Shown one piece after another: positions 34,531 to 42,792 of a DNA stretch of 64,000 nt. This DNA comes from Pseudomonas moorei (GTDB lineage Bacteria; Pseudomonadota; Gammaproteobacteria; Pseudomonadales; Pseudomonadaceae), in NCBI RefSeq assembly GCF_008801475.1, contig NZ_VZPP01000003.1, positions 248,001 through 312,000 of the forward strand, read 5' to 3'. The position numbers and the translations under genes are program-made. Below the pieces are notes generated by a model. That model saw only the letters and a program-made list of their open reading frames with translations, did not search any database and had not been told where the DNA came from. Positions within the stretch are counted from its first letter, which is position 1, and each line of letters begins with the position of its first letter.

Positions 34531-34552
34531 GATGAAGAGTTTTAGCTTCATC
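34531..34552. promoter_or_regulatory. Dyad in the leader of the small lipoprotein gene
   Basis: GATGAAG and CTTCATC, a perfect 7-base dyad around AGTTTTAG, ends 26 bases before the ATG at 34579. It could be an operator or a leader hairpin; there is no T tract. Confidence 0.4.
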
Positions 34553-34578
34553 GCGGCGATAACCATGAGGATTTACAA

Positions 34579-34719
34579 ATGTTGCGTCGAATCACGCTGT
34601 TGATTCCCCTGCTGGCTCTCTTGTCCCTGAGTGGCTGCATCGTGTTCCCCCGCGGTGGCTGGCACCATGACCATTACTACAACGACCATGGCGGACCGGG
34701 TTACTACCAGCATCGATAA
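34579..34719 (+). CDS. 46-residue His/Tyr-rich lipoprotein
   Basis: A very small lipoprotein: LLSLSGC is a clean lipobox (Cys20), and the mature 27 residues are rich in His, Tyr and Gly (GGWHHDHYYNDHGG), which could bind metal. GAGG lies eight bases before the ATG. Similar tiny lipoproteins with HxHxYY tails are common in pseudomonads but have no assigned role. Residue +2 is Ile, so outer-membrane sorting is likely. Confidence 0.72.
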   Translation: MLRRITLLIPLLALLSLSGCIVFPRGGWHHDHYYNDHGGPGYYQHR

Positions 34720-34808
34720 CGTCCGTTGTTCATCAGACAGCCGAACATTCAATCAGCGAACTGACAAACCTTATTCTTAGTGGAGTCTTGATCAGGACAA
34801 ACAATGGC

Positions 34809-34838
34809 CTGGCCCGTTCGATCGCCTGAACGGGCCAG
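34809..34838 (-). terminator. Hairpin terminator of the 177-residue gene
   Basis: Eleven-base perfect stem CTGGCCCGTTC/GAACGGGCCAG with an 8-base loop, 12 bases past the stop of the minus-strand gene; the following minus-strand ATTGTTTGT is a weak T tract. Confidence 0.75.
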
Positions 34839-34849
34839 CACTAGTTGTA

Positions 34850-35383
34850 TCAGGCTTTCGCTTCGACGTTCTTGCCGGGACGTACCGCCGGCCCGCCGCT
34901 CTCGCCGTAAGTTTTCAGGTTCTGCAATACGTAGATGGCTTTTTTAAACTCGGGAATCAAGAAATTGGCGTACTTGTTGCCCTTCACGTTATTGGTCTGA
35001 ATGTTATCCAGTTGAAGGGCAAAGTATTCCAGCGCATTGAACTTGGCTTCCGGATCCGTCGCAATACCGAAACGATCGAACTTGTCCCCCGCATTCGTCA
35101 GTGTCAGTGCCGTCACGTCGCTGATCAAGCCACGCTCGCGCAAGAAAGAACTGAGATTGCCGAGCGACTTGACGGACACATTCGCCGGGTCAAACCCCGT
35201 TAGTTGCTTACGCAGTTTCATTTGATCCATCTTCGCGGTGTCCAGCGCCACCGGATTGTTGCCCACCAGATTCAACATCTGGCGGACCTTGTCGCTTTGC
35301 GCGATGGGTTTTGATCGACTGTTGGTATCTCGCACCAACAATCCTGCCTTGGGGGCCCAGGTGCCTGTGTAACCGATGGTCAT
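34850..35383 (-). CDS. Unknown 177-residue protein in an AT-rich island
   Basis: I do not recognise this protein. It has no signal peptide or membrane helix. It opens MTIGYTGTWAPKAGLLVRDT, has a central charged helical stretch (KMDQMKLRKQLTGFDPANVS), and a second half with KFNALEYFALQLDNIQTNN and IPEFKKAIYVLQNLKTYGES, suggesting an all-alpha fold. Its coding sequence and especially its upstream region are less GC-rich than the neighbourhood. Single-gene unit with its own hairpin terminator. AGGAC precedes the ATG. Phased TACAA repeats lie 80-135 bases upstream. Confidence 0.7.
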   Translation of the reverse strand: MTIGYTGTWAPKAGLLVRDTNSRSKPIAQSDKVRQMLNLVGNNPVALDTAKMDQMKLRKQLTGFDPANVSVKSLGNLSSFLRERGLISDVTALTLTNAGDKFDRFGIATDPEAKFNALEYFALQLDNIQTNNVKGNKYANFLIPEFKKAIYVLQNLKTYGESGGPAVRPGKNVEAKA

Positions 35384-35807
35384 GATGGAAGTCCTCGTGA
35401 GGCAACCATAAAAACTCCTTGTTCAACCCAGTTAAGTGGGCGCGAATATCGGCTGCGGCACAGGTACAATCAACAACTGATTCGAGCTTTTTACAATTCC
35501 AGTACAATTCAGATACAAATCCCCACACAGCTTGTTTTGTTGCCTTACAGAAACTTCCTACATATGAACAAAATAAGTCATTCAAATTTTTGTACGTCTT
35601 GGTTAGTTTGTTTTTTATGAGTTGGCGTACCCGCAACCCAGGACGTACCTGACAGCTTTGTAATGTGCGTCTCATCGGGATGTCAGCCTGGATCTGCGAA
35701 GATGGGGGCCAAGCGACTTTGTATTAATTAGAAACAATCCTTGAATGTCGGGCAGGAAATTTTGGTCAGAATGCCTTCCTTTGCCCGCACCACGAGACCC
35801 TCCCCAC
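35384..35807. other. 424-base AT-rich intergenic region
   Basis: No gene I can support. Bases 35480-35640 are strongly AT-rich for this genome, the kind of stretch bound by MvaT/MvaU silencers. It contains the phased TACAA repeats and presumably the promoter of the minus-strand 177-residue gene, plus that of the DUF411 gene at its right end. Confidence 0.5.
35465..35519. repeat. Phased direct repeats of TACAAT
   Basis: TACAAT occurs at 35465-35470, 35492-35497 and 35503-35508, and TACAAA at 35514-35519. The last three are spaced exactly 11 bases apart, so they lie on one face of the helix. They may form an array of regulator sites for the downstream minus-strand gene. Confidence 0.65.
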
Positions 35808-36254
35808 ATGCAAACCCATCTGCGTTTGGCCGCTCTGAGCGCCCTGTTGATTTCATCCCTGGCCCAGGCCACCGAGCTGATTCCGATCGAGGTGCATCGC
35901 GACGCCAACTGCGGTTGCTGCAAAAAATGGATCAGCCATCTGCAAGCCAACGGCTTCAAGGTTGAGGACCATGTCGAAGCCAACATGAGCGAGTTCAAGC
36001 AACAGCACGGCGTGCCACCGCGCCTGGCGTCGTGCCATACGGGCTTGATCAATGGCAAATTCGTCGAAGGCCACGTGCCGGCCGACCAGATATTGGCCCT
36101 GAGCAAGCGTGACGATCTGCTGGGCGTTGCCGCGCCCGGCATGCCCATGGGCTCGCCGGGCATGGAGATGGATGGCATGAGCGATGCCTATCAAGTGATC
36201 GGCCTGAAAAAGGACGGCACCGATGTGGTGGTGGCGGACTACCCGGCCCATTGA
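35808..36254 (+). CDS. DUF411 metal-binding exported protein
   Basis: A 148-residue exported protein (signal peptide about 1-21, cleaved after SSLAQA). DUF411 signature: RDANCGCCKKWISHLQANGF with Cys35, Cys37 and Cys38, and PRLASCHTGLINGKFVEGHVPAD with Cys76-His77. Members sit beside copper-resistance genes and are thought to bind Cu in the periplasm. A Met-rich tail segment (PGMPMGSPGMEMDGM) adds a plausible copper site. Its stop overlaps the next gene's ATG by one base. Confidence 0.9.
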   Translation: MQTHLRLAALSALLISSLAQATELIPIEVHRDANCGCCKKWISHLQANGFKVEDHVEANMSEFKQQHGVPPRLASCHTGLINGKFVEGHVPADQILALSKRDDLLGVAAPGMPMGSPGMEMDGMSDAYQVIGLKKDGTDVVVADYPAH

Positions 36255-36688
36255 TGTTCGGCGCTTACCTCGGGCTGTTCCTGGCAGCTTTCGGTGCCGC
36301 AACGCTGTTACCCCTGCAATCCGAAGCGGTCCTGGTGGGGCTGTTGCTCAGCGATCGGTATTGGCTGTGGTTGCTACTGGCGGTGGCGACCCTGGGCAAT
36401 GTCCTCGGCTCCCTGCTGAACTGGTGGCTGGGACGGGCCATCGAGCGCTTCCGTGACCGGCGCTGGTTTCCGGTCAGCCCCCGGCACCTGGAACGCGCCC
36501 GTCATCGTTACCAGCGTTACGGTCATTGGTCGCTGCTGCTGAGCTGGCTGCCGGTGATCGGCGACCCGCTGACCCTGGTGGCCGGCGTCATGCGTGAGCC
36601 ACTGGGGCGTTTCCTGCTGATCGTGACGCTGGCCAAAGGCGCCCGTTATGGGGTGCTGGCGCTGATCACCCTGGGCTGGATGGGTTGA
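36254..36688 (+). CDS. YqaA-like small membrane protein (DedA/VTT-related)
   Basis: A 144-residue protein with four hydrophobic segments. AATLLPLQSEAVLVGLLLSD and LGNVLGSLLNWWLGRAIERF match YqaA, a short relative of DedA/VTT proteins, with the re-entrant loop motif and the later SWLPVIGDPLTLVAGVMREP. The role in membrane homeostasis or lipid flipping is inferred from the DedA family. TGATG overlap couples it to the DUF411 gene. Confidence 0.87.
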   Translation: MFGAYLGLFLAAFGAATLLPLQSEAVLVGLLLSDRYWLWLLLAVATLGNVLGSLLNWWLGRAIERFRDRRWFPVSPRHLERARHRYQRYGHWSLLLSWLPVIGDPLTLVAGVMREPLGRFLLIVTLAKGARYGVLALITLGWMG

Positions 36689-36770
36689 ACCAACCGCCGC
36701 GACGATTGCCTGTTTAATGTCGCCCTAATCAAGCCGATTCAGCATCGGCGGATTTCCCGTGGAGTATCCC

Positions 36771-37796
36771 ATGTCACCCACCCTCTCCCGCTGGTTGCCC
36801 GGTTTGCTGCTGACCGCTGCGCTGCCGGTCATCGCTCATGCCGAGAGCCCGGCCTATGGCCCTGAGCTGCAAGGTTTCGAGTACCCCTACACGGTCAAAC
36901 ACTTCGCCTTCGAGTCCCAGGGCCAAACCCTGCAAATGGGCTACATGGACGTCGCCGCCCATGGCAAGGCCAATGGCCGCAGTGTCGTGCTGATGCACGG
37001 CAAGAATTTCTGCGGTGCGACCTGGAACACTTCGATCAAAGCCCTGAGCGACGCTGGTTATCGGGTCATTGCCCCCGACCAGATCGGTTTCTGTACCTCC
37101 AGCAAGCCCGAGCACTATCAGTACAGTTTCCAGCAACTGGCCAGTAACACCCAGCAATTGCTCAAGGCCCTTGGCATCCAGAAGGCCAGCCTCCTGGGCC
37201 ACTCGACCGGCGGCATGCTCGCTACCCGCTACGCGCTGCAATACCCCGAACAGGTCGAACAACTGGCACTGGTCAACCCTATTGGCCTGGAAGACTGGAA
37301 AGCCCTGGGCGTTCCATGGCGCTCCGTTGACCAGTGGTACGAGCGCGAACTCAAGCTCAGCGCCGACGGTATCCGCACCTATGAACGCAACACCTATTAC
37401 GCCGGGCGCTGGAAGCCCGAGTTCGACCGCTGGGTGGACATGCTGGCCGGCCTGAACAAAGGCCCGGGGCATACGCAGGTCGCGTGGAATTCGGCCTTGA
37501 TCTACGACATGATCTTCAGCCAACCGGTGTACTACGAATTCCAGAACCTGAAGATGCCCACCCTGCTGCTGATCGGCACGTCCGACACGACCGCCATCGG
37601 CAGCGACATCGCGCCACCCGAGGTCAAGGCTAAAATCGGCCATTACGACGTGCTCGGCAAACAAGTGGCACAGCGGATTGCCCATTCGACATTGATCGAG
37701 TTCCCAGGCCTGGGCCACGCGCCGCAGATGGAAGAGCCGGAAAAATTCCACCAGGCATTGCTCGCCTGGCTGAGCAAAACCAACCCCGTGCATTGA
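36771..37796 (+). CDS. Exported alpha/beta hydrolase
   Basis: A 341-residue protein with a signal peptide (cleaved near VIAHA, residue 24) and an alpha/beta-hydrolase fold: oxyanion region VVLMHGKNFCGATW, nucleophile elbow LLGHSTGGM (Ser145), and C-terminal FPGLGHAPQMEEPEKFH with the catalytic His. YMDVAAHGKANGRSVVLMHG is typical of periplasmic esterase/lipase-like members. ATG 36771 was chosen because GGAG lies six bases upstream; the in-frame GTG at 36759 is weaker. It ends 13 bases before the next gene, so co-transcription is likely. Substrate unknown. Confidence 0.88.
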   Translation: MSPTLSRWLPGLLLTAALPVIAHAESPAYGPELQGFEYPYTVKHFAFESQGQTLQMGYMDVAAHGKANGRSVVLMHGKNFCGATWNTSIKALSDAGYRVIAPDQIGFCTSSKPEHYQYSFQQLASNTQQLLKALGIQKASLLGHSTGGMLATRYALQYPEQVEQLALVNPIGLEDWKALGVPWRSVDQWYERELKLSADGIRTYERNTYYAGRWKPEFDRWVDMLAGLNKGPGHTQVAWNSALIYDMIFSQPVYYEFQNLKMPTLLLIGTSDTTAIGSDIAPPEVKAKIGHYDVLGKQVAQRIAHSTLIEFPGLGHAPQMEEPEKFHQALLAWLSKTNPVH

Positions 37797-37809
37797 TGAG
37801 GTAAGGCTG

Positions 37810-38763
37810 ATGGCGGTGCAGATTGCGGTAATTGACGATTGGCAGGACGTGGCCCGCAACGTGGTCGATTGGTCGGTGCTGGAAAGCATCGGCCAGGTCA
37901 GCTTTATTCATGAATACCCCGCCGACAATGCCACCCTGGCGGGTCGCCTGAGCGAGTTTGACGTGATTTGCGTGATGCGTGAGCGCACGCGCTTCGATGA
38001 GGCCCTGCTGCGCCAGTTGCCGAAACTCAAGTTGCTGGTCACCGGTGGTATGCGCAACGCCGCGCTCGATTTGAAGGCAGCCGCCGCGCTGGGTATTCAG
38101 GTATGTGGCACCGACAGCTACAAACACGCCGCCCCGGAACTGACCTGGGCGCTGATCATGGCCGCCACCCGCAATCTCGTGGCCGAAGCCAATGCCTTGC
38201 GCGCCGGCCAATGGCAGCAAGGGCTGGGCGGCGACCTGCACGGCAAGACCCTGGGGATCCTCGGTTTGGGCAGCATCGGCCAACGGGTTGCGCAATTTGG
38301 CCAGGTATTCGGCATGCGCGTCATCGCTTGGAGTGAGAACCTCACCGCTGAACGGGCGGCACAAGTTGGCGTGAGTTATGTCAGCAAGCAGGAACTGTTC
38401 GAGCAGGCCGATGTGTTGTCGGTGCATCTGGTACTCAGCGATCGCTCCCGAGGCCTGGTGAACGCCGAGGCGCTGGGCTGGATGAAACCCTCGGCGCTGC
38501 TGGTCAACACGGCGCGCGGGCCCATCGTCGACGAGGCGGCCTTGATCAAGGCGCTGCAGAAACGTCAGCTGGCAGGCGCGGCACTGGATGTGTTCGACGT
38601 CGAGCCGCTGCCACCGCTTCATCCCTTCAGAACCCTGGACAATGTTTTGGCCACGCCCCATGTCGGGTATGTCAGCCAACAGAATTACCAGCTGTTCTTT
38701 TCGCAGATGATCGAAGACATTCAGGCCTGGGCCGCTGGTGCGTCCATTCGCTTGATGAACTGA
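37810..38763 (+). CDS. D-2-hydroxyacid dehydrogenase family protein
   Basis: A 317-residue NAD-dependent enzyme. The Rossmann motif is LGLGSIGQRV (152-157), and the catalytic set is complete: Arg236 (NTARGP), Glu265 (VFDVEPLP) and His284 (TPHVGYV). The family reduces 2-keto acids to D-2-hydroxyacids; this form could be a glyoxylate/hydroxypyruvate-type reductase or a phosphoglycerate-dehydrogenase relative, and the sequence alone does not decide. It lacks the C-terminal ACT domain of SerA. Coupled to the hydrolase upstream, with GAGGTAAGG before the ATG. Confidence 0.9.
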   Translation: MAVQIAVIDDWQDVARNVVDWSVLESIGQVSFIHEYPADNATLAGRLSEFDVICVMRERTRFDEALLRQLPKLKLLVTGGMRNAALDLKAAAALGIQVCGTDSYKHAAPELTWALIMAATRNLVAEANALRAGQWQQGLGGDLHGKTLGILGLGSIGQRVAQFGQVFGMRVIAWSENLTAERAAQVGVSYVSKQELFEQADVLSVHLVLSDRSRGLVNAEALGWMKPSALLVNTARGPIVDEAALIKALQKRQLAGAALDVFDVEPLPPLHPFRTLDNVLATPHVGYVSQQNYQLFFSQMIEDIQAWAAGASIRLMN

Positions 38764-39393
38764 ATGTGTGAGCGTGGCTTACCCGCAATAGCGCCCCAAC
38801 AGCCTCGTCAATCCGGAGCACTGCCTCCCTATCTCGGGCCAGCCCGCTTCCACAGGTTTTGTGAACACCGCAAATCTCTGCGGAAGCGAGCTTGCTCGCA
38901 AAGAAGCCAGATCAAACACCACACTGTCCGATTCTGCACCGCAATGGTGCAAACCAACTGTTCACCCACGCACACTGATGTGACATTTGTGCTTCGTTTT
39001 CAGCCATTTTCATCAAAAAAACTGCACTTCGTCGGTGCGTTTGCCCTCCAATCCGGCACATCCGTACCTCGTTAAACCGATTGTCGAACAATTTTGCCAT
39101 CTGAGCTTTACCGCTCTAAGTTCTGGCCTAGACTCACGTTCGCGGGGGAAAACCGGTCGGTCACAAAGTGGAAAAAAAGTCGAAACTTTTGCCTGCCGTG
39201 ATCGGTCGACTGAAAGGTAGGTGCGTTACGACTGGTGCAATCTTTGCAACGGCCCATTCACCCATTCTGCTTCTGCGCATTTGGGCAGCACTTGCTCAAC
39301 GATGTGGAGCGCGTTTGCGCCCGGCCACAGGAATTGGCCACGAAATACCGTTTGCCAGACCTAAGAATTAGATCAACAACACGGGAGATGCAT
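38764..39393. other. 630-base leader region upstream of glgA
   Basis: No coding frame I can support, although frames stay open into glgA from 39235. It contains a degenerate REP pair (38842-38903) and must carry the promoter of the glgA-treZ-malQ-treY unit. GGGAG at 39383-39387 places the glgA start at 39394. I looked for sigma-54 and AlgU-type elements near 39170-39310 and found none with correct spacing. Confidence 0.5.
38842..38903. repeat. Degenerate REP pair upstream of glgA
   Basis: The right copy (38878-38903) keeps the GCGAGCTTGCTCGC palindrome; the left, inverted copy (AGCCCGCTTCCACAGG, 38842-38857) has decayed. Confidence 0.7.
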
Positions 39394-40980
39394 ATGATCA
39401 GTGCGGCTTTGGATATTCAGGGAGAGCGTGCTCGTCAACAGGTCGGCGAATCGAGCGCCGTGAGCGCCCACAGTGCCCAATCGATCAGTGTTCCCGTCAC
39501 CAAGACGCTGACACCGGTTGCCAGTCAGAACCCGAACAAGAAAAAAGTATTGTTTGTGACCTCCGAGATCGCCGATCTGGTGAAAACCGGGGGCCTGGGC
39601 GACGTGTCGGCGGCACTGCCACGGGCGATGTCGCATCTGCACGATGTGCGGGTGCTGATTCCCGGTTACCCGCAGGTGCTGCACAGTGAGAATCCGATTC
39701 ATATCATCGGTGAGCTCGGGGGCCATGCCGCCCTGCCACCTTGCAAGATCGGGCGCATGGACATGCCCGACGGCCTGGTCATTTATGTTTTGATCTGCCC
39801 CGAGTTGTACGAGCGTGAAGGTTCGCCCTATGGCGCCAACAACGGTCGCGACTGGCCGGACAACCACATTCGCTTCGCCCGCCTGGGCCTGGCGGCTGCC
39901 GATATCGCTGCCAACCTGGCACAAATCCACTGGTGCCCGGACCTGGTGCACGCCCACGACTGGCCGGCCGGCCTGGCGCCCGCTTATATGCACTGGCGCG
40001 GACAACGCACCCCGACCCTGTTCACCATCCACAATCTGGCGTATCAGGGCGTGACCAGCCTCGGCTCCTGCCCGGAACTGGGTATTCCCCTCCATGCGCT
40101 GCAACAGGAAGGCATGGAGTTCTACGGCAAGATGTCGTTCCTCAAGGCCGGCATGGCCTATTCGAGCCACATCACCACGGTCAGCGCGACCTACGCCCAG
40201 GAAATCACCACCCCGGCCTTCGGCTGCGGTCTCGACGGATTCCTTGCCGCCAAGACCCAGCAAGGCCTGCTCAGCGGCATTCCCAACGGCATCGATGAGA
40301 GCTGGGACGCGGCGACCGACACTCACCTGTTCCGCCCGTTCAGCATTGGCGACTGGGAAGGCAAGGCGGTCAACGCCGCCCACGTGCGCCAACTGTTTGG
40401 CCTGGAAGACTCTGAAGGCCCGCTGTTCGCCGTGGTCTCGCGACTGGTCTACCAGAAAGGCCTGGACCTGACCGAAGCGGTCTCCGAATACATCGTCAAG
40501 TCCGGTGGCCAGATTGCGATCATCGGCCGTGGCGAACCGGAAGAAGAGCAAGCCATGCGCGAACTGGCCTTGCGCTTTCCCGGGCAAATCGGCGTGCGCA
40601 TCGGCTTCAACGAAACCGACGCCCGGCGCATGTTTGCCGGCAGCGACTTCCTGCTGATGCCTTCGCGTTACGAGCCTTGCGGCTTGAGCCAGATGTACGC
40701 CCAGCGTTTCGGGTCGTTACCGGTGGCGCGTAATACCGGCGGCCTGGCCGACACCATTGAAAACGGCGTGACCGGCTTCCTGTTCGATGAATCGACCGTG
40801 GAGAGCTATCAGGAAGCCCTGAGCCGCGCCTTCAAGGTATTTGCTTTTCCCGACCTGCTGCATGCCATGCGTTGCCGGGCCATGGCGGCCCCGTTCAACT
40901 GGTGCAAGGCCGTCGAACCCTACGCCGAACTCTACGAACAACTGGTGGCCAAGGCTCTGGGGAAATCACACAAACAATAA
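39394..40980 (+). CDS. glgA: Glycogen synthase GlgA
   Basis: A 528-residue GT5 glycosyltransferase that extends alpha-1,4-glucan from a nucleotide-glucose donor. The N-terminal KTGGLGDV (Lys64) donor motif and the C-terminal SRYEPCGLSQMYA are intact. The first 50 residues are an extra, low-complexity extension ahead of KKKVLFVTSEIADLV, where GlgA normally begins. ATG 39394 was chosen over 39388 because the GGGAG site directly abuts 39388. Heads a plus-strand run; treZ follows after 12 bases. No glgC is in the window, so the donor must come from elsewhere. Confidence 0.95.
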   Translation: MISAALDIQGERARQQVGESSAVSAHSAQSISVPVTKTLTPVASQNPNKKKVLFVTSEIADLVKTGGLGDVSAALPRAMSHLHDVRVLIPGYPQVLHSENPIHIIGELGGHAALPPCKIGRMDMPDGLVIYVLICPELYEREGSPYGANNGRDWPDNHIRFARLGLAAADIAANLAQIHWCPDLVHAHDWPAGLAPAYMHWRGQRTPTLFTIHNLAYQGVTSLGSCPELGIPLHALQQEGMEFYGKMSFLKAGMAYSSHITTVSATYAQEITTPAFGCGLDGFLAAKTQQGLLSGIPNGIDESWDAATDTHLFRPFSIGDWEGKAVNAAHVRQLFGLEDSEGPLFAVVSRLVYQKGLDLTEAVSEYIVKSGGQIAIIGRGEPEEEQAMRELALRFPGQIGVRIGFNETDARRMFAGSDFLLMPSRYEPCGLSQMYAQRFGSLPVARNTGGLADTIENGVTGFLFDESTVESYQEALSRAFKVFAFPDLLHAMRCRAMAAPFNWCKAVEPYAELYEQLVAKALGKSHKQ

Positions 40981-40992
40981 AGAGGCTTTGAA

Positions 40993-42792
40993 ATGCCGTT
41001 ACGGACCCCTGAGACCTGGCCCCACGGCGCAATCATGCTGGACGCGGAACACACGCGATTTGCGTTGTGGGCGCCAGATGCGTTTTACGTCAGTGTCGAA
41101 CTGGAAAATGGACAATCCTTGCCGTTGTTGCCGCAAGACGACGGCTGGTTCGTTAACAACATCCACTGCCCGGCGGGCACGCGATATCGCTACTGCATCG
41201 ATGGCGAGCTGGAGGTGCCCGACCCGGCCTCCCGCGCCCAGGCCGGTGACATCGACCAGCACAGCGTGGTGGTCGATCCGCATGCCTACCAGTGGCATCA
41301 CAGCCCCTGGCGTGGCCGCCCCTGGCACGAGGCGGTGATTTACGAGCTGCACGTGGGTGTGCTCGGCGGGTTTGCGGCAGTCGAGCAACAACTGAAGCGG
41401 CTGGTTGAACTGGGCGTGACCGCCATCGAACTGATGCCCCTGGCGCAGTTCCCCGGTGAGCGCAATTGGGGTTACGACGGGGTGCTGCCCTACGCACCCC
41501 AGGCCTCTTATGGTTCGCCCGATCAACTCAAGCACCTGATCGACACCGCCCATGGCCACGGTCTGGCGGTGATTCTCGACGTGGTCTACAACCACTTCGG
41601 CCCGGACGGCAATTACCTGCATCGCTATGCCAAGGGCTTTTTCCGCGAAGACGTGCACACGCCCTGGGGCGCGGCCATCGACTTTCGCCGGCGCGAAGTG
41701 CGGGACTTTTTCATCGAAAATGCTTTGATGTGGTTGCTCGAGTACCGTTTCGACGGCTTGCGCCTGGACGCCGTCCACGCCATCGAAGACCCGCACTTTC
41801 TTCAGGAACTGGCTCAACGTGTACGCGAGCAGACCGATGACGCTCGCCATGTCTGGCTGATCGTGGAAAACGAGCACAACCGGGCCAGCCTGCTGGAGCA
41901 AGGCTACGACGCGCAGTGGAACGATGACGGCCACAACGCCCTGCACGTACTGCTGACCGGCGAAACCGACGCCTACTACGCCGACTATGCGCAAAACCCT
42001 ACCGAACAACTGGCGCGCTGCCTGAGCCAGGGTTTCGTCTTCCAGGGGCACGTCGACCGCCGCGGCAAGCCTCGGGGCGAGCCCAGCGGCCACCTTCCAC
42101 CCAGCGCGTTCGTACTGTTCCTGCAAAATCACGACCAGATCGGCAATCGCGCCTTTGGCGAGCGATTGCATCAACTCGCCCCCGCACAAGCGCTGCAGGC
42201 TGCCACCGTGCTGCTGTTGTTGTCGCCGATGATCCCGCTGATGTTCATGGGGGATGAGTTTGCCGCCGAACAACCCTTTCTGTTTTTCACCAGCCACCAT
42301 GGCGAACTGGCGCAACGGGTCCGTGAAGGACGGCGTAACGAGTTTGCAGCGTTCGCCGCGTTTACTGATCCGTACAAACGCGCGCAAATTCCCGACCCGA
42401 ACGCGCCACAGACCTTCGAATCATCCCGCCCAGTGCTGACAGCCAATGGATCGTCGCAGATGCACGAGCTGTATCACCGCCTGTTGCAGCTCCGCCAGCA
42501 ACAGATCATTCCGCGCCTGCCCGGTACCCAGGCGCTGGGAGCCGAAGTGCTGGCGGTCGGTGCGGTCAGTGCGTCGTGGCGAATGGGCGATGGCAATCTG
42601 TTGCGCATTGACCTGAACCTTAGCGCAGCACCGGTACTCCACACTGCGTCAGTCGGCAGTTCGTTGTTGTTCGAACATCCGCCACATTCGGCCGAGCGCT
42701 TGGAAAAAGGCACTCTGGCTCCGTATTGCGCGCTTGTCAGCCTCACGGCCGCAGCCCCTTTGCAACCCCCGATGGAGAGCGCCAATGAGTGA
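40993..42792 (+). CDS. treZ: Malto-oligosyltrehalose trehalohydrolase TreZ
   Basis: A 599-residue GH13 enzyme releasing trehalose from maltooligosyl-trehalose. An N-terminal CBM48-like domain (about 1-100), then the catalytic barrel with Asp259 (LRLDAVHAIED), Glu292 (IVENEHN) and Asp381 (LQNHDQIGN). The length is typical. GAGG is placed seven bases before the ATG. The last eight bases overlap malQ, so translation is coupled. It acts on the TreY product encoded two genes on. Confidence 0.95.
   Translation: MPLRTPETWPHGAIMLDAEHTRFALWAPDAFYVSVELENGQSLPLLPQDDGWFVNNIHCPAGTRYRYCIDGELEVPDPASRAQAGDIDQHSVVVDPHAYQWHHSPWRGRPWHEAVIYELHVGVLGGFAAVEQQLKRLVELGVTAIELMPLAQFPGERNWGYDGVLPYAPQASYGSPDQLKHLIDTAHGHGLAVILDVVYNHFGPDGNYLHRYAKGFFREDVHTPWGAAIDFRRREVRDFFIENALMWLLEYRFDGLRLDAVHAIEDPHFLQELAQRVREQTDDARHVWLIVENEHNRASLLEQGYDAQWNDDGHNALHVLLTGETDAYYADYAQNPTEQLARCLSQGFVFQGHVDRRGKPRGEPSGHLPPSAFVLFLQNHDQIGNRAFGERLHQLAPAQALQAATVLLLLSPMIPLMFMGDEFAAEQPFLFFTSHHGELAQRVREGRRNEFAAFAAFTDPYKRAQIPDPNAPQTFESSRPVLTANGSSQMHELYHRLLQLRQQQIIPRLPGTQALGAEVLAVGAVSASWRMGDGNLLRIDLNLSAAPVLHTASVGSSLLFEHPPHSAERLEKGTLAPYCALVSLTAAAPLQPPMESANE

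Noticed and set aside
39280..39295. Sigma-54 element before glgA (GGGCAGCACTTGC)
   Set aside because: The GG-to-GC distance is eight or nine bases rather than ten.
39373..40587. 404-residue minus-strand frame over glgA
   Set aside because: Shadow of glgA; His/Gln/Val-rich composition typical of reverse-frame translation.
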